Shown here one piece after another: positions 27,664 to 36,411 of a stretch of DNA of 64,000 bases. The notes beneath the pieces are model-generated. The model was not told the DNA's origin, did no database searches, and saw only the letters and a list, made by a program, of their open reading frames with translations. Source of the DNA: Virgibacillus siamensis (GTDB taxonomy: Bacteria; Bacillota; Bacilli; Bacillales; Amphibacillaceae); NCBI RefSeq assembly GCF_900162695.1, contig NZ_FUIH01000007.1, forward strand, positions 620,001 to 684,000, written 5' to 3'. Made by a program: the position numbers and the translations under genes. Position 1 is the stretch's first letter. Every line of letters begins with the position of its first letter.

Positions 27664-28707
27664 ATGACTGAGAAAAGAACAATTTCGTATATGAATGCAA
27701 TTACTGAAGGAATGGATTTGGCGTTAAGCAATGATGAAAAAGTGTTTTTAATAGGGACGGACGTTGCTGGTGGGGCAGAAGTCGATCATTTATCCAACGA
27801 CGAATCATTCGGCGGAGTTTTCGGTCTAACAAAAGGTTTTGCAGCAAAGTATGGGCGACAGCGAATTATCGACACACCGATAGCAGAACATGGTTATTTT
27901 AGCGCCGCAGTAGGCGCGGCAGCTACAGGTTTACGACCAATATCTGAGTTGATGTTTAATGACTTTCTCGGATTTGCCTTGGATCCTATATTAAATCAAG
28001 GCGCTAAGATGCGATATATGTTTGGGGGAAAAGCTAAAATTCCTTTAACCGTTCGGACAGTTCATGGAGCAGGTGTAGGTGCAGCAGCTCAACATTCGCA
28101 AACTTTATACGGCATTTTTGGATCAATCCCTGGGGTGAAGGTAGTAGTCCCTTCCAACCCTTATGATGCAAAGGGGTTAATGCTTGCTGCAATTGAAGAA
28201 GACAATCTAATCGTCTTCTCGGAAGATAAAACACTTTATGGCACAAAGGGTGAAGTGCCGGAAGAATATTATACTGTTGAAATTGGAAAAGCCAAGGTGA
28301 CAAAGGAAGGGTCAGACCTTACCATTGTTGCAATAGGTAAAATGGTTCAAGTAGCGCTAGAAGTTGCCGAGCGATTAAATGAGTCCAATGTTTCCGTTGA
28401 GGTTGTTGATTTAAGAACGATTTCCCCGTGGGATGAGGAGACTGTTCTAAAATCCGTTAAGAAAACTGGCCGTTTGATTATTGTAGATGAATCCAATCCG
28501 CATAACAATACTGCAACAGATGTTGCTTCAGTAATGAGCGACAGAGCGTTCGATTATTTGGACGGTCCAATAAAGACTGTGTGTGCACCGGATACACCTG
28601 TCCCATTTGCAACAAACCTTGAACAAGCCTACATTCCTGGTGCTAACAAGGTATTAACTGTCGCGGAAGAACTGATTGCAGATTTAAAAGCGGTCAAATC
28701 ATCATAA
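27664..28707 (+). CDS. acoB: acetoin/2-oxoacid dehydrogenase E1 beta subunit
   Basis: 347 residues of the transketolase-type E1 beta family. A pyrimidine-binding N-terminal domain (RIIDTPIAEHGYFSAAVGAA, conserved Glu) is followed by the transketolase C-terminal domain (VVDLRTISPWDEETVL; FIVDES-like IIVDESNPHNN). It forms the alpha2beta2 E1 with the preceding gene product. AAAGGAGG lies 8 bases before the ATG, 17 bases after acoA. An IDTPIAE signature with AQHSQTLY is normal for this subunit. Confidence 0.9.
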   Translation: MTEKRTISYMNAITEGMDLALSNDEKVFLIGTDVAGGAEVDHLSNDESFGGVFGLTKGFAAKYGRQRIIDTPIAEHGYFSAAVGAAATGLRPISELMFNDFLGFALDPILNQGAKMRYMFGGKAKIPLTVRTVHGAGVGAAAQHSQTLYGIFGSIPGVKVVVPSNPYDAKGLMLAAIEEDNLIVFSEDKTLYGTKGEVPEEYYTVEIGKAKVTKEGSDLTIVAIGKMVQVALEVAERLNESNVSVEVVDLRTISPWDEETVLKSVKKTGRLIIVDESNPHNNTATDVASVMSDRAFDYLDGPIKTVCAPDTPVPFATNLEQAYIPGANKVLTVAEELIADLKAVKSS

Positions 28708-28721
28708 GGAGGTGACGAAAT

Positions 28722-29993
28722 ATGAGTGAAAATATCGTGATGCCCAAGTTAGGGGTGACAATGACAGAAGGAACGGTTGAGGAATGGCATAAAAAAGTTG
28801 GAGATTCTGTCGAAGCAGGCGAAAGTGTTTTAATGATCAGTTCTGAAAAACTAACTCAAGAGATTGAAGCGCCAGTAACAGGTGTGTTGCATGAAATTAA
28901 ATCAGATGTTGCCGAGGAGGCAAAAGTTGGTGCAGTTCTTGGGGTTATCGAACAGGAAGGTGAAGGGACATTAGATTCGACTGTTAATGAAACGGAAAGT
29001 GAATCGGTACCAGATGTTGCAGAAAGAAAGAATTCTGTTCAAACAAGTGGTTTCTCTGAAGGAATGGATACTAAAAGCCACGCAAGTAACAGTAATTCTG
29101 AGAGGAATACCGGAGCCCGCATCTTTATCTCGCCAATTGCTAGGAAAATGGCCAAAGAACATGATTTACAAATAGATTTAATAAAAGGAACCGGTGGCAA
29201 CAATCGAATAACCAGAATCGATATTAATCGTGTACTTAAAAATGGACCTGATTATGCAGAAGGCGAAGATGTATTAGTTGAAGCAAAATCCACCTATCAT
29301 GCAGTTGGTGAAGGTCTTAATCCAATGCGGAAAGCAATTGCTCAAAATATGCGGAGCAGCTTGGAACAAACAGCTCAGTTAACTCTTCACCGCAAAGCAA
29401 ACGCGGATAAATTAATTGAATTCCAAAAAATCTTGCGCAAAGAAGCTGAAGTTAGTGAGCTGGATTTAAAATTAAGTTTAACCGTAATGATTGCTAGAGC
29501 GACTGTTCTTGCATTGCAGAATTTTAAAAAGATGAACTCACGTTATAGTGGCGGACAACTGTCCGAATTCGATGACGTCCACCTTGGTGTTGCAACATCA
29601 CTTGATGAGGGATTAGTTGTACCGGTCGTTAAAAATGCCCATCAAAAGACCATTGGTACATTAGCTAAAGAAATGAAAAAGATAACAATTGGTGCTAGAA
29701 ATGGTGATGCTGGAGGAGATTTGCTCACTGGCTCCACCTTTACCATTACAAATATGGGAGCAAGCGGTATTGAATATTTTACACCCATTTTGAATCCGCA
29801 TGAAACGGGTATTTTGGGTGTGGGGTCATTGCAAGAAGAATTGGCATTAACAGAAGATGAAAAGGTAGAGTCAATTAGGAAAGTGCCATTTAGCTTAACA
29901 TTTGATCATCAAATTTTAGATGGTGCCACAGCAGCAGAATTTTTAGAGGTATTGGTGAAATATATCGAGTCACCTTACTTGTTAGTGCTTTAA
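28722..29993 (+). CDS. acoC: dihydrolipoamide acetyltransferase (E2)
   Basis: 423 residues: a lipoyl domain (~1-76, lysine in ISSEKLTQE, where many E2s have ETDKA), a polar linker (~80-135), a peripheral-subunit-binding domain (ISPIARKMAKEHDL...GNNRITRIDI, ~136-172) and the catalytic acyltransferase domain ending in TFDHQILDGATAAEF with the His-x3-Asp-Gly site. It transfers the acetyl group to CoA and scaffolds the complex. It is an acyltransferase-fold E2, not the alpha/beta-hydrolase E2 of some Gram-negative acetoin systems. A strong terminator follows. Confidence 0.9.
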   Translation: MSENIVMPKLGVTMTEGTVEEWHKKVGDSVEAGESVLMISSEKLTQEIEAPVTGVLHEIKSDVAEEAKVGAVLGVIEQEGEGTLDSTVNETESESVPDVAERKNSVQTSGFSEGMDTKSHASNSNSERNTGARIFISPIARKMAKEHDLQIDLIKGTGGNNRITRIDINRVLKNGPDYAEGEDVLVEAKSTYHAVGEGLNPMRKAIAQNMRSSLEQTAQLTLHRKANADKLIEFQKILRKEAEVSELDLKLSLTVMIARATVLALQNFKKMNSRYSGGQLSEFDDVHLGVATSLDEGLVVPVVKNAHQKTIGTLAKEMKKITIGARNGDAGGDLLTGSTFTITNMGASGIEYFTPILNPHETGILGVGSLQEELALTEDEKVESIRKVPFSLTFDHQILDGATAAEFLEVLVKYIESPYLLVL

Positions 29994-30043
29994 AATTATT
30001 GGATATTACTTGTAATCCTCCCAGTCCGTGAAAATAGAATTGT

Positions 30044-30089
30044 AAACTATGTAGTGGGGACAGCGTACATTTCCCACTACATAGTTTTT
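30044..30089 (+). terminator. strong terminator of the aco operon
   Basis: AAACTATGTAGTGGG / CCCACTACATAGTTT, a perfect 15-bp stem followed by TTG and TTTT. The interval 29994-30335 otherwise holds no gene. Confidence 0.9.
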
Positions 30090-30335
30090 GTTTTAGGGGA
30101 ATTCTGGTTATATGGACAAACTTATTGCGGGATATCTTGCAGACAAAATAACCTAAATTATTAATGTTAAATTATGTAGACGGCTTAAAAAAAGTTTAAT
30201 CGTCCTGGTTTGTCAATACCTAAGTACACTAAATGCATTAAACAAAACACTTGTTCGCAAATGACTGACTTGATATACTATTATTAGAATCTCACATTTA
30301 TTTTTCCTCATAAACCTACTAGGGGTGTGTTCCAA

Positions 30336-31241
30336 ATGTCCGTATTTTCACTTGTGCGAGAAGGCAAGAAAGACTACGTTCATCATGATCAACTCTTTAA
30401 GGAACTGATTCACCATTTTTTTGAAGAATTTTTGGAAGCATTTTTTCCAGAAGTATCTGAGTATGTTGACTTTCAATCTATAAAACCTTTGTCTGAAGAA
30501 GTGTTTACAGACATGCATGAGGGAGATGCCCGACGATTGGATATAGTGGTTGAAACCAGATTAAAAAATCAGGATGCAGTTATCATTGTCCACATTGAAC
30601 CTCAAAGCTCGACCCAATCGGACTTCCACGAACGAATGTATCTTTATTTTAGTTTATTGTATAATAAATATAGGAAGCCAATTATACCGATCGCAGTTTA
30701 CACTTACGATGAAAGCTTGGAACAGAGGGAATTTAATATGTCATTTCCGTTTCACCGTGTTTTGACTTTCAACTTTTTCACGTTACATTTGCGTAAAAAG
30801 AACTGGCGTGATTATATACGGTCAAACAATCCAGTGGCTGCTGCCTTATTGAGTAAAATGGGTTATAGTGAATCGGAAAGAATTCAAGTCAAGAAAGAGT
30901 TTTTACGAATGTTGGCAAAAATGAAGTTGGATCCTGCCAGACAACGGTGGATTTATGGATTTTTTGAACGGTATCTAAAACTGGATGAGCGTGAGGAGGG
31001 AGAACTAATGAAGGAAATTAGACAAATGGGGGATGCGGAAATGCTGTCGGAATTGCCGATTTCCTATGAGGAGAAGGGCATTGCAAAAGGAATGGAAAAA
31101 GGAATGGAAAAAGGAAAGCAATTGGGAAAGTTGGAAGAAGCAAAACGGGTTGCTAAAGAAATGCTGAAAGAGGACGCCCCAATTGATTTCATTTCAAGAG
31201 TAACCCATCTTGAACCAGAAGATATTGAAAAATTGAAGTAG
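30336..31241 (+). CDS. Rpn-family PD-(D/E)XK nuclease / transposase-like protein
   Basis: 301 residues. The N-terminal nuclease fold has HHDQLFKELIHHFFEEFL, DARRLDIVVETRL and AVIIVHIEPQSS, supplying the Asp...Glu-x-Gln pattern of Rpn (recombination-promoting nuclease) proteins. The C-terminal third is charged and coiled, with tandem GMEK units (GMEKGMEKGKQLGKLEE) and a final DFISRVTHLEPEDIEKL, usual in this family. ATG at 30336 is preferred: AGGGGTG stands 8 bases upstream, and the GTG at 30327 overlaps it. Monocistronic. These proteins are scattered in genomes as mobile or selfish single genes; the cellular role is uncertain. Confidence 0.8.
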   Translation: MSVFSLVREGKKDYVHHDQLFKELIHHFFEEFLEAFFPEVSEYVDFQSIKPLSEEVFTDMHEGDARRLDIVVETRLKNQDAVIIVHIEPQSSTQSDFHERMYLYFSLLYNKYRKPIIPIAVYTYDESLEQREFNMSFPFHRVLTFNFFTLHLRKKNWRDYIRSNNPVAAALLSKMGYSESERIQVKKEFLRMLAKMKLDPARQRWIYGFFERYLKLDEREEGELMKEIRQMGDAEMLSELPISYEEKGIAKGMEKGMEKGKQLGKLEEAKRVAKEMLKEDAPIDFISRVTHLEPEDIEKLK

Positions 31242-31258
31242 TTGCAACTGGTCAAAGT

Positions 31259-31290
31259 CGGATTCTTGCGAAGGAATCCGGTTTTTTATT
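31259..31290 (+). terminator. terminator after the Rpn gene
   Basis: CGGATTC / GAATCCG with an 8-base loop and GTTTTTTATT tail. Confidence 0.85.
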
Positions 31291-31426
31291 ATTGTGCGTG
31301 CAAGTGGTGAACAGACCAGGAACCTGACTCCATTTCTTCGCAGTTAATTGTCCGCTCCTTTAATATATGATAGCTTAATAGAGACCGTCGAATTTTGACG
31401 CATACATAGAAGGAGGAGCGTATGTT

Positions 31427-32635
31427 ATGAAGAAAAGCCTGATCTGGCAGTTAATTGCTGCTTTTATACTTGCGATTGCAACCGGTATCATATTCGGTGA
31501 AAAAGCGCAAGTTGTTCAACCGCTTGGGGATCTGTTTCTGCGATTGATTAAATTCATTATCGCTCCCTTGGTACTTGCCACACTTGTTGTTGGAGTTGCC
31601 AGCACAAATGATGTGAAGAAACTCAGCAGAATGGGTGGAAAAACCGTTGCAATTTATCTCATTACAAGTATGCTTGCCATTACACTTGGGATTATTGCCG
31701 GGAAGATTTTTTCACCGGGCAGCGGGATTGATGTTTCACTTGAAGGCAAAGAGGCACCGGAACCGAATGAAACCGAGGGCGTTGTGCAAACGATTTTAAA
31801 TATTGTTCCGACAAATCCGTTCGATGCGCTATCGTCGGGTAACATTCTGCAAATAATCTTTTTTGCGTTGATGATCGGGATTGCAATTGCGTTGGTAGGA
31901 GAAAAAGCTGAACCTGTCCGGAAGTTTTTTGATGGGTTTGCGGAAGTAATGTACAAAATTACCGGTATGATTATGGCGATTGTTCCGATTGGAGTTTTCG
32001 GCTTGCTTGCTCCTGTTATTGGGGAGTATGGCGTGGATGTACTGCTGCCGTTAATCAAATTGGTATTGGCGATGGTGGCCGGTTGTATTATTCAACTTTT
32101 CGTAGTTTATTCACTAATTGTTAAAGGCTTAGGAAAGATGAGCCCGCTCAAGTTTTTTAAAGGGATTTTCCCGGCATCAGCTGTAGCCTTCAGTACAAGC
32201 AGCAGTTCCGGTACATTGCCGGTAACCATTAAGAGCGCACAGGAAAATCTTGGTGTATCTAAAGAAACAAGCACATTCGTATTGCCGTTGGGCGCAACGA
32301 TTAACATGGATGGAACAGCGTTGTATGTCGGTCTGTGTTCGATGTTTGTTGCGCAGTATTTTGGAATGGATTTGACCTTTTCGCAGATGGTGACGGTTGT
32401 ACTGATAGGTACACTTGCATCAATCGGAACAGCTGGTGTACCTGGAGCAGGACTGATTATGCTGACGATGGCATTGAGTGCCGTTAATCTGCCGCTTGCC
32501 GGAATTGCTTTGGTAGGTGGCATTGACCGTGTTCTGGATATGATGCGGACATCGGTTAACGTTACAGGTGATGCAGCAACTGCAGTGGTTGTCGATTCCA
32601 GTGAGAAGAAGGCTTCTGGCGGGGAGGCAGTATAG
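31427..32635 (+). CDS. dicarboxylate/amino acid:cation symporter (DAACS family)
   Basis: 402 residues. FSTSSSSGTLPVTI (~258), LGATINMDGTALY (~292), GTAGVPGAG (~336) and RTSVNVTGDAATAVVV (~370) match the transport core of Na+/H+-coupled glutamate or C4-dicarboxylate carriers. NMDGTALY is the common form, unlike NMDGSAIHY in the paralogue at 21701. AGGAGG lies upstream of the ATG. It stands alone between two terminators. Substrate (glutamate, aspartate, succinate or serine) cannot be fixed from sequence. Confidence 0.9.
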   Translation: MKKSLIWQLIAAFILAIATGIIFGEKAQVVQPLGDLFLRLIKFIIAPLVLATLVVGVASTNDVKKLSRMGGKTVAIYLITSMLAITLGIIAGKIFSPGSGIDVSLEGKEAPEPNETEGVVQTILNIVPTNPFDALSSGNILQIIFFALMIGIAIALVGEKAEPVRKFFDGFAEVMYKITGMIMAIVPIGVFGLLAPVIGEYGVDVLLPLIKLVLAMVAGCIIQLFVVYSLIVKGLGKMSPLKFFKGIFPASAVAFSTSSSSGTLPVTIKSAQENLGVSKETSTFVLPLGATINMDGTALYVGLCSMFVAQYFGMDLTFSQMVTVVLIGTLASIGTAGVPGAGLIMLTMALSAVNLPLAGIALVGGIDRVLDMMRTSVNVTGDAATAVVVDSSEKKASGGEAV

Positions 32636-32666
32636 TCTGCGTAGTTCTTGCAGGAATCGTGGCCGT

Positions 32667-32700
32667 ACAGGGAGGGAGGCATTTTCCCTTCCTGTTTTTA
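32667..32700 (+). terminator. terminator after the symporter
   Basis: ACAGGGAGGG and CCCTTCCTGT form an imperfect stem with a TTTTTA tail. Confidence 0.65.
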
Positions 32701-32806
32701 AATGAGGATCGGTATTTTGTTTGAAAGGAATGACCACGTGACAGGATTATTTCTGCATGCTAAGCTAGTAGATGAAACATCATAAAGGAATCTGCATGGA
32801 TGCAGG

Positions 32807-32842
32807 AGAGGTTCGAAACCATCCCTCTATAAAAAACTAGGG
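32807..32842 (+). promoter_or_regulatory. preQ1-I riboswitch
   Basis: AGAGGTTCGAAACCATCCCT with TCTATAAAAAACTAGG directly after: P1 stem AGAGG/CCTCT, the conserved loop and the A-rich tail ending in CTAGG that forms the pseudoknot. This is the classical preQ1-I aptamer, placed 90 bases before queC. A terminator hairpin follows at once, so binding of preQ1 should switch the operon off. Confidence 0.92.
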
Positions 32843-32847
32843 AGACA

Positions 32848-32879
32848 AGACAGCGTGCTTCTTAGTGCTGTCTTTTTTT
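32848..32879 (+). terminator. expression-platform terminator of the preQ1 riboswitch
   Basis: AGACAGC / GCTGTCT stem followed by seven T residues, immediately 3' of the aptamer. Confidence 0.85.
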
Positions 32880-32931
32880 ATGGAATTTTTTGAATCTCTT
32901 TCTTTACCTAATTGGGGAAAGGGGAACGAAA

Positions 32932-33594
32932 ATGGATAATCAAAATGCAGTAGTTGTTTTCAGCGGAGGTCAGGATAGTACGACATGCCTGTTTTGGGCG
33001 TTGGAAAAGTTTGATCACGTTGAGGCGGTAACATTTCAATATGGACAGCGCCATGTTGCTGAACTGGAATGTGCAAAGGAAATTTGTGAGAGGTTAAACG
33101 TTCGTCAACACGAGCTTGATATGGAATTGCTGAATCAATTGGCACCAAATGCCTTAACCCGTGAAGATATAAAAATAACGGATGATGGTGGGATGCCGTC
33201 AACATTTGTTCCGGGACGAAATCTGCTGTTTCTTTCTTTTGCTGCTATTCTTGGAAAGCAAATCGGTGCCAAACATATCATTACTGGTGTAAGTGAAACA
33301 GATTTCAGTGGATACCCGGACTGCCGGGATAGTTTTATTAAATCCCTGAATGTCACATTGAATTTATCCATGGATGACCAGTTTGTTTTGCATACACCGT
33401 TAATGTGGCGGGACAAATCAGAGGTATGGGAGTTGAGCGATGAGCTCGATGCATTTGAATTTGTTAAAGAACATACGCTGACATGCTATAACGGAATCAA
33501 GGGAGAAGGTTGTGGACAATGCCCGTCCTGTAAACTCCGCCATAACGGGTTGGAGCAATATGAAATGCGTCGGAATAATGGGGTGGTTAAATGA
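32932..33594 (+). CDS. queC: 7-cyano-7-deazaguanine synthase
   Basis: 220 residues. The PP-loop ATPase motif FSGGQDSTT (~9) and the C-terminal zinc site CYNGIKGEGCGQCPSCKLR (~184-202) define QueC, which converts 7-carboxy-7-deazaguanine to preQ0 with ATP and ammonia. ATG at 32932 follows AAAGGGGAACG; a longer TTG-initiated frame at 32890 would run into the riboswitch leader. It overlaps queD by 4 bases. QueF, the next enzyme towards preQ1, is not in the window. Confidence 0.95.
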   Translation: MDNQNAVVVFSGGQDSTTCLFWALEKFDHVEAVTFQYGQRHVAELECAKEICERLNVRQHELDMELLNQLAPNALTREDIKITDDGGMPSTFVPGRNLLFLSFAAILGKQIGAKHIITGVSETDFSGYPDCRDSFIKSLNVTLNLSMDDQFVLHTPLMWRDKSEVWELSDELDAFEFVKEHTLTCYNGIKGEGCGQCPSCKLRHNGLEQYEMRRNNGVVK

Positions 33595-34028
33595 TGCAGC
33601 AAATTTATCCTGTTCCCAATCATGATTATGCGTATGAATTGAATAAAGACTTTCATTTTTCCGCAGCTCATTATATTGCCGATGAGTCAGCCGGGAAATG
33701 TCAACATATGCATGGCCATACGTATTTTGTGAACATCACAATTGCTGGTGAAAGACTGGATACAACCGGTTTTCTGGCAGATTTTAAAACGATCAAGGAT
33801 TTGATTCATAAGCGGTTTGATCACACAACATTGAATGATGATCCCGCATTTGCCGTCAATCAGCAGGTTTATTTTCCAACAACTGAGGTCGTCGCTAAAA
33901 TAGTTTACGAGATTATCCAGGGCCATTTGGATAACCTGGAAAATAATCCTGTGTGCTTGCAGGTCTTTTTGCGTGAGACCCCGTCAAGTTATTGCATCTA
34001 TCGGCCGAAGAGGGGGACAGATCAATGA
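33591..34028 (+). CDS. queD: 6-carboxy-5,6,7,8-tetrahydropterin synthase
   Basis: 145 residues. Zinc ligands in FHFSAAHYI and CQHMHGHTYFVNI, the FDHTTLND stretch and C-terminal FLRETPSSYCIY with the catalytic Glu are as in bacterial QueD/PTPS. It makes carboxytetrahydropterin from dihydroneopterin triphosphate in queuosine synthesis. Translationally coupled to queC and queE by 4-base overlaps on both sides. Confidence 0.95.
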   Translation: MMQQIYPVPNHDYAYELNKDFHFSAAHYIADESAGKCQHMHGHTYFVNITIAGERLDTTGFLADFKTIKDLIHKRFDHTTLNDDPAFAVNQQVYFPTTEVVAKIVYEIIQGHLDNLENNPVCLQVFLRETPSSYCIYRPKRGTDQ

Positions 34029-34747
34029 AGCTGCCAATTCTTGAAATTTTTGGTCCAACCATTCAAGGCGAAGGGATGGTGATTGGACAAAAAACTATGT
34101 TTGTCCGAACGGCTGGCTGTGATTATTCCTGCTCATGGTGTGATTCCAAATTCACCTGGGACGGTTCGGAAAAAGAAAACATCAGGCTGATGGAGGCGGA
34201 TGAAATTTTGGAAGAACTGAACCAGCAGGCAGGCGGGCGGTTTGCGCATGTAACAATTTCAGGGGGCAACCCCGCTTTACTTTCCGGGTTGGGAGATTTT
34301 ATTGATTTATTAAAAGGAAACCGGATAAAAATCGCATTGGAAACACAAGGGAGCAGGTGGCAGCCGTGGTTTGCAGCTATTGACGAGTTAACCTTATCAC
34401 CAAAGCCGCCCAGTTCCGGAATGAAAACCAATTTTTCCATCCTTGATGATATTATTACTTCATTGAAGGAACAACAAAAAGGAACATGCAGTTTAAAAAT
34501 TGTAATCTTTGACTTGGCTGATCTGGAGTATGCGAAGAAGGTTCACTTACAATATCCGAATGTTCCGTTGTTTTTGCAGGTCGGTAATGATGACACCGGA
34601 AATGCGGACGATAATCTGCTGCTTCGTCGTTTATTAAACCGGTATGACTGGCTTGTTGAGCAGGTGATGGACAGTCGTGATTTGGTAAACGTCCGTGTGC
34701 TGCCGCAGCTTCACACTTATTTATGGGGGAATAAGCGGGGAGTGTGA
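34025..34747 (+). CDS. queE: 7-carboxy-7-deazaguanine synthase (radical SAM)
   Basis: 240 residues. The radical-SAM cluster ligands are CDYSCSWC (C-x3-C-x2-C, ~32-39), with the N-terminal IFGPTIQGEG substrate motif and TISGGNPAL. QueE contracts carboxytetrahydropterin to CDG. The ATG at 34025 overlaps the queD stop; the longer in-frame extension to 33992 would overlap queD by 37 bases. The stop codon lies inside the beginning of an unusual 21-bp tandem repeat. Confidence 0.95.
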   Translation: MKLPILEIFGPTIQGEGMVIGQKTMFVRTAGCDYSCSWCDSKFTWDGSEKENIRLMEADEILEELNQQAGGRFAHVTISGGNPALLSGLGDFIDLLKGNRIKIALETQGSRWQPWFAAIDELTLSPKPPSSGMKTNFSILDDIITSLKEQQKGTCSLKIVIFDLADLEYAKKVHLQYPNVPLFLQVGNDDTGNADDNLLLRRLLNRYDWLVEQVMDSRDLVNVRVLPQLHTYLWGNKRGV

Positions 34748-34918
34748 CGGTTGATAACTATGCTGTGAAGGTTGATATTTATACCTTGAAGGTTGATAAC
34801 TATGTCTCGAAGGTTGATATTGATGTCATGAAGGTCGATAACCATGTTTCAAAGGTTGATAGTTAACCTTGAAGGTCGATAACTATGCCTGATGGTTGAT
34901 TCTGTCGAAACGGTTAAT
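34744..34918 (+). repeat. 21-bp tandem repeat, about nine units, also readable as heptapeptide repeats
   Basis: GGTTGATA or GGTCGATA recurs at 34749, 34770, 34791, 34812, 34833 and 34854 with exact 21-base spacing, then at 34874, 34894 and (degenerate) 34912 with 18-20-base spacing. The consensus unit is close to GGTTGATAACTATGTCTCGAA. Because 21 is a multiple of 3, a frame from GTG 34744 (overlapping the queE stop) to TAA 34866 reads KVDNYVS-like heptads for 40 residues. No ribosome binding site is seen beyond possible coupling to queE. Whether it is a gene or a non-coding minisatellite is open. Apart from the terminator at 34969, the rest of 34919-35123 shows no gene. Confidence 0.85.
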
Positions 34919-34968
34919 AGAATATTCTCAGCAAAATAATTACGGCAGCGATGCTTTGTCGTTAACAG

Positions 34969-35005
34969 CCCGGCTTATCCAACCCTGGAAGAGCCGGGTT
35001 TTTTC
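34969..35005 (+). terminator. terminator of the que operon
   Basis: CCCGGCT / AGCCGGG stem with a 16-base loop, followed by TTTTTTCC. Confidence 0.85.
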
Positions 35006-35123
35006 CATAAATAAAGGGTACTGGCATTAATTGGTTTCGATTCTTATTAAAACGAATTTTGTAAATCTTTGACGAATAGTATAAAATATAAAAAAATACA
35101 ATAAAGATGAACGGAGGCAGAAC

Positions 35124-36362
35124 ATGTCCAAGCATGCGTATGATGAATCTGATTTAAAACCGGGCAAAATGACTAGAAAACAAAAGCAGGTCTTTTGGGG
35201 AGCGATTTTCTTGATGGCTACCTCCTCGATTGGGCCCGGGTTTCTGACACAAACCTCGTACTTTACCGATCGATTTGCCGCCAGTTTTGCATTTGCAATT
35301 CTAGTATCGATTATTATTGATATCGGGGCACAATTAAACATATGGCGCGTTCTGGTAGTTTCCAAAAAAAGGGGCCAGGATGTTGCGAATATGGTGCTGC
35401 CGGGTTTGGGAACATTCATTGCTATTTTGATCGTGTTAGGTGGACTTGCCTTTAACATTGGTAATGTAGGCGGTGCAGGTCTTGGGGTAAATATTTTAAT
35501 AGGTGTGTCTCCTAAGATTGGAGCGATTATTACTGCAATTCTAGCTATCATTGTATTCAGTTTAAAGAATTCGGCTAAAATAATGGACTTTGTGGCGTTA
35601 ACACTTGGAATTATCATGTTAACGATGGTTGCGATTGTGATGGTTACCAGTTCGCCGCCGGTCATGGATGCGGCTGTCAACAGTGTGTTTCCGGGTGATT
35701 ATGGAACAATGCTGCTTCCTGCCATTACATTAATTGGCGGTACTGTTGGGGGATATATTACGTTCGCAGGCGGGCACAGGCTGCTTGATGCGGGCATACA
35801 TGGAAAAGAAAATGCCGGCTTTGCGGGGAAGGCTGCCAACTGGGGCGTTCTGACAACAGGCGTGATGCGCGTTATATTATTCCTGGCCATACTTGGTGTT
35901 GTAACAGCGGGGTACAATCTGTCTGACAGTCACCCGACTGCTTCTGTTTTCCAGTATGCATTAGGGGGTGCCGGTTATAAAATCTTTGGAGTTGTTTTGT
36001 TCTCTGCAGCACTTACATCAGTTATTGGAGCGGCATATACAAGTGTTACATTTATGCGCTCATTCCACCCGGCTGTTGAAAAATATAACAATTTGTTTAT
36101 TATCGGCTTTATCGTTTTTTCTACGTTAGTATTTGTACTGGTGGGACAGCCGGTTAAAATCCTTGTGCTTGTCGGATCAGTGAATGGGTTAATCCTGCCG
36201 CTAACTTTGGGTGCGATTCTGGTTGCGTCCAGGAAGAAAAAAATTGTCGGCGACTACCAGCATCCGACATGGATGATTGCCCTTGGTGTGCTGGCAGTAA
36301 TTGTTACGGTTATTGCGGGTTATTTCTCACTTCAGGGAATTGCCGATATATGGACAGGCTGA
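35124..36362 (+). CDS. NRAMP-family transporter, YcsG-like
   Basis: 412 residues, about eleven membrane segments. The start GPGFLTQTSYFTDRF resembles the metal-binding TM1 of NRAMP proteins (DPGN in MntH), but here the aspartate is replaced by Gly, so divalent metal transport is doubtful. GGAGGCAGAAC precedes the ATG. In Bacillus subtilis the homologue ycsG lies with the 5-oxoprolinase genes, as here (44-50 bases before pxpB). That neighbourhood suggests 5-oxoproline or a related organic substrate; this is inference. Confidence 0.8.
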   Translation: MSKHAYDESDLKPGKMTRKQKQVFWGAIFLMATSSIGPGFLTQTSYFTDRFAASFAFAILVSIIIDIGAQLNIWRVLVVSKKRGQDVANMVLPGLGTFIAILIVLGGLAFNIGNVGGAGLGVNILIGVSPKIGAIITAILAIIVFSLKNSAKIMDFVALTLGIIMLTMVAIVMVTSSPPVMDAAVNSVFPGDYGTMLLPAITLIGGTVGGYITFAGGHRLLDAGIHGKENAGFAGKAANWGVLTTGVMRVILFLAILGVVTAGYNLSDSHPTASVFQYALGGAGYKIFGVVLFSAALTSVIGAAYTSVTFMRSFHPAVEKYNNLFIIGFIVFSTLVFVLVGQPVKILVLVGSVNGLILPLTLGAILVASRKKKIVGDYQHPTWMIALGVLAVIVTVIAGYFSLQGIADIWTG

Positions 36363-36411
36363 TGTGGTCGTTTAGCAGATTTGGAACAGTTAGGCGAAAT
36401 GGAGGGTGATG

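Noticed and set aside
31427..32635. Origin of the 45-bp fragment at 15123
   Set aside because: The fragment matches the symporter at 21701 much better than this paralogue.
32107..32682. 191-codon frame opposite the symporter
   Set aside because: Shadow of the conserved symporter coding sequence.
34744..34918. CRISPR array
   Set aside because: The period is 21 bases with no alternation of conserved repeats and unique spacers, and no cas genes are near.
35027..35680. 217-codon frame opposite the NRAMP-like gene
   Set aside because: It is a shadow of a hydrophobic gene on the other strand; Ile/Thr/Ala-rich with no family features.
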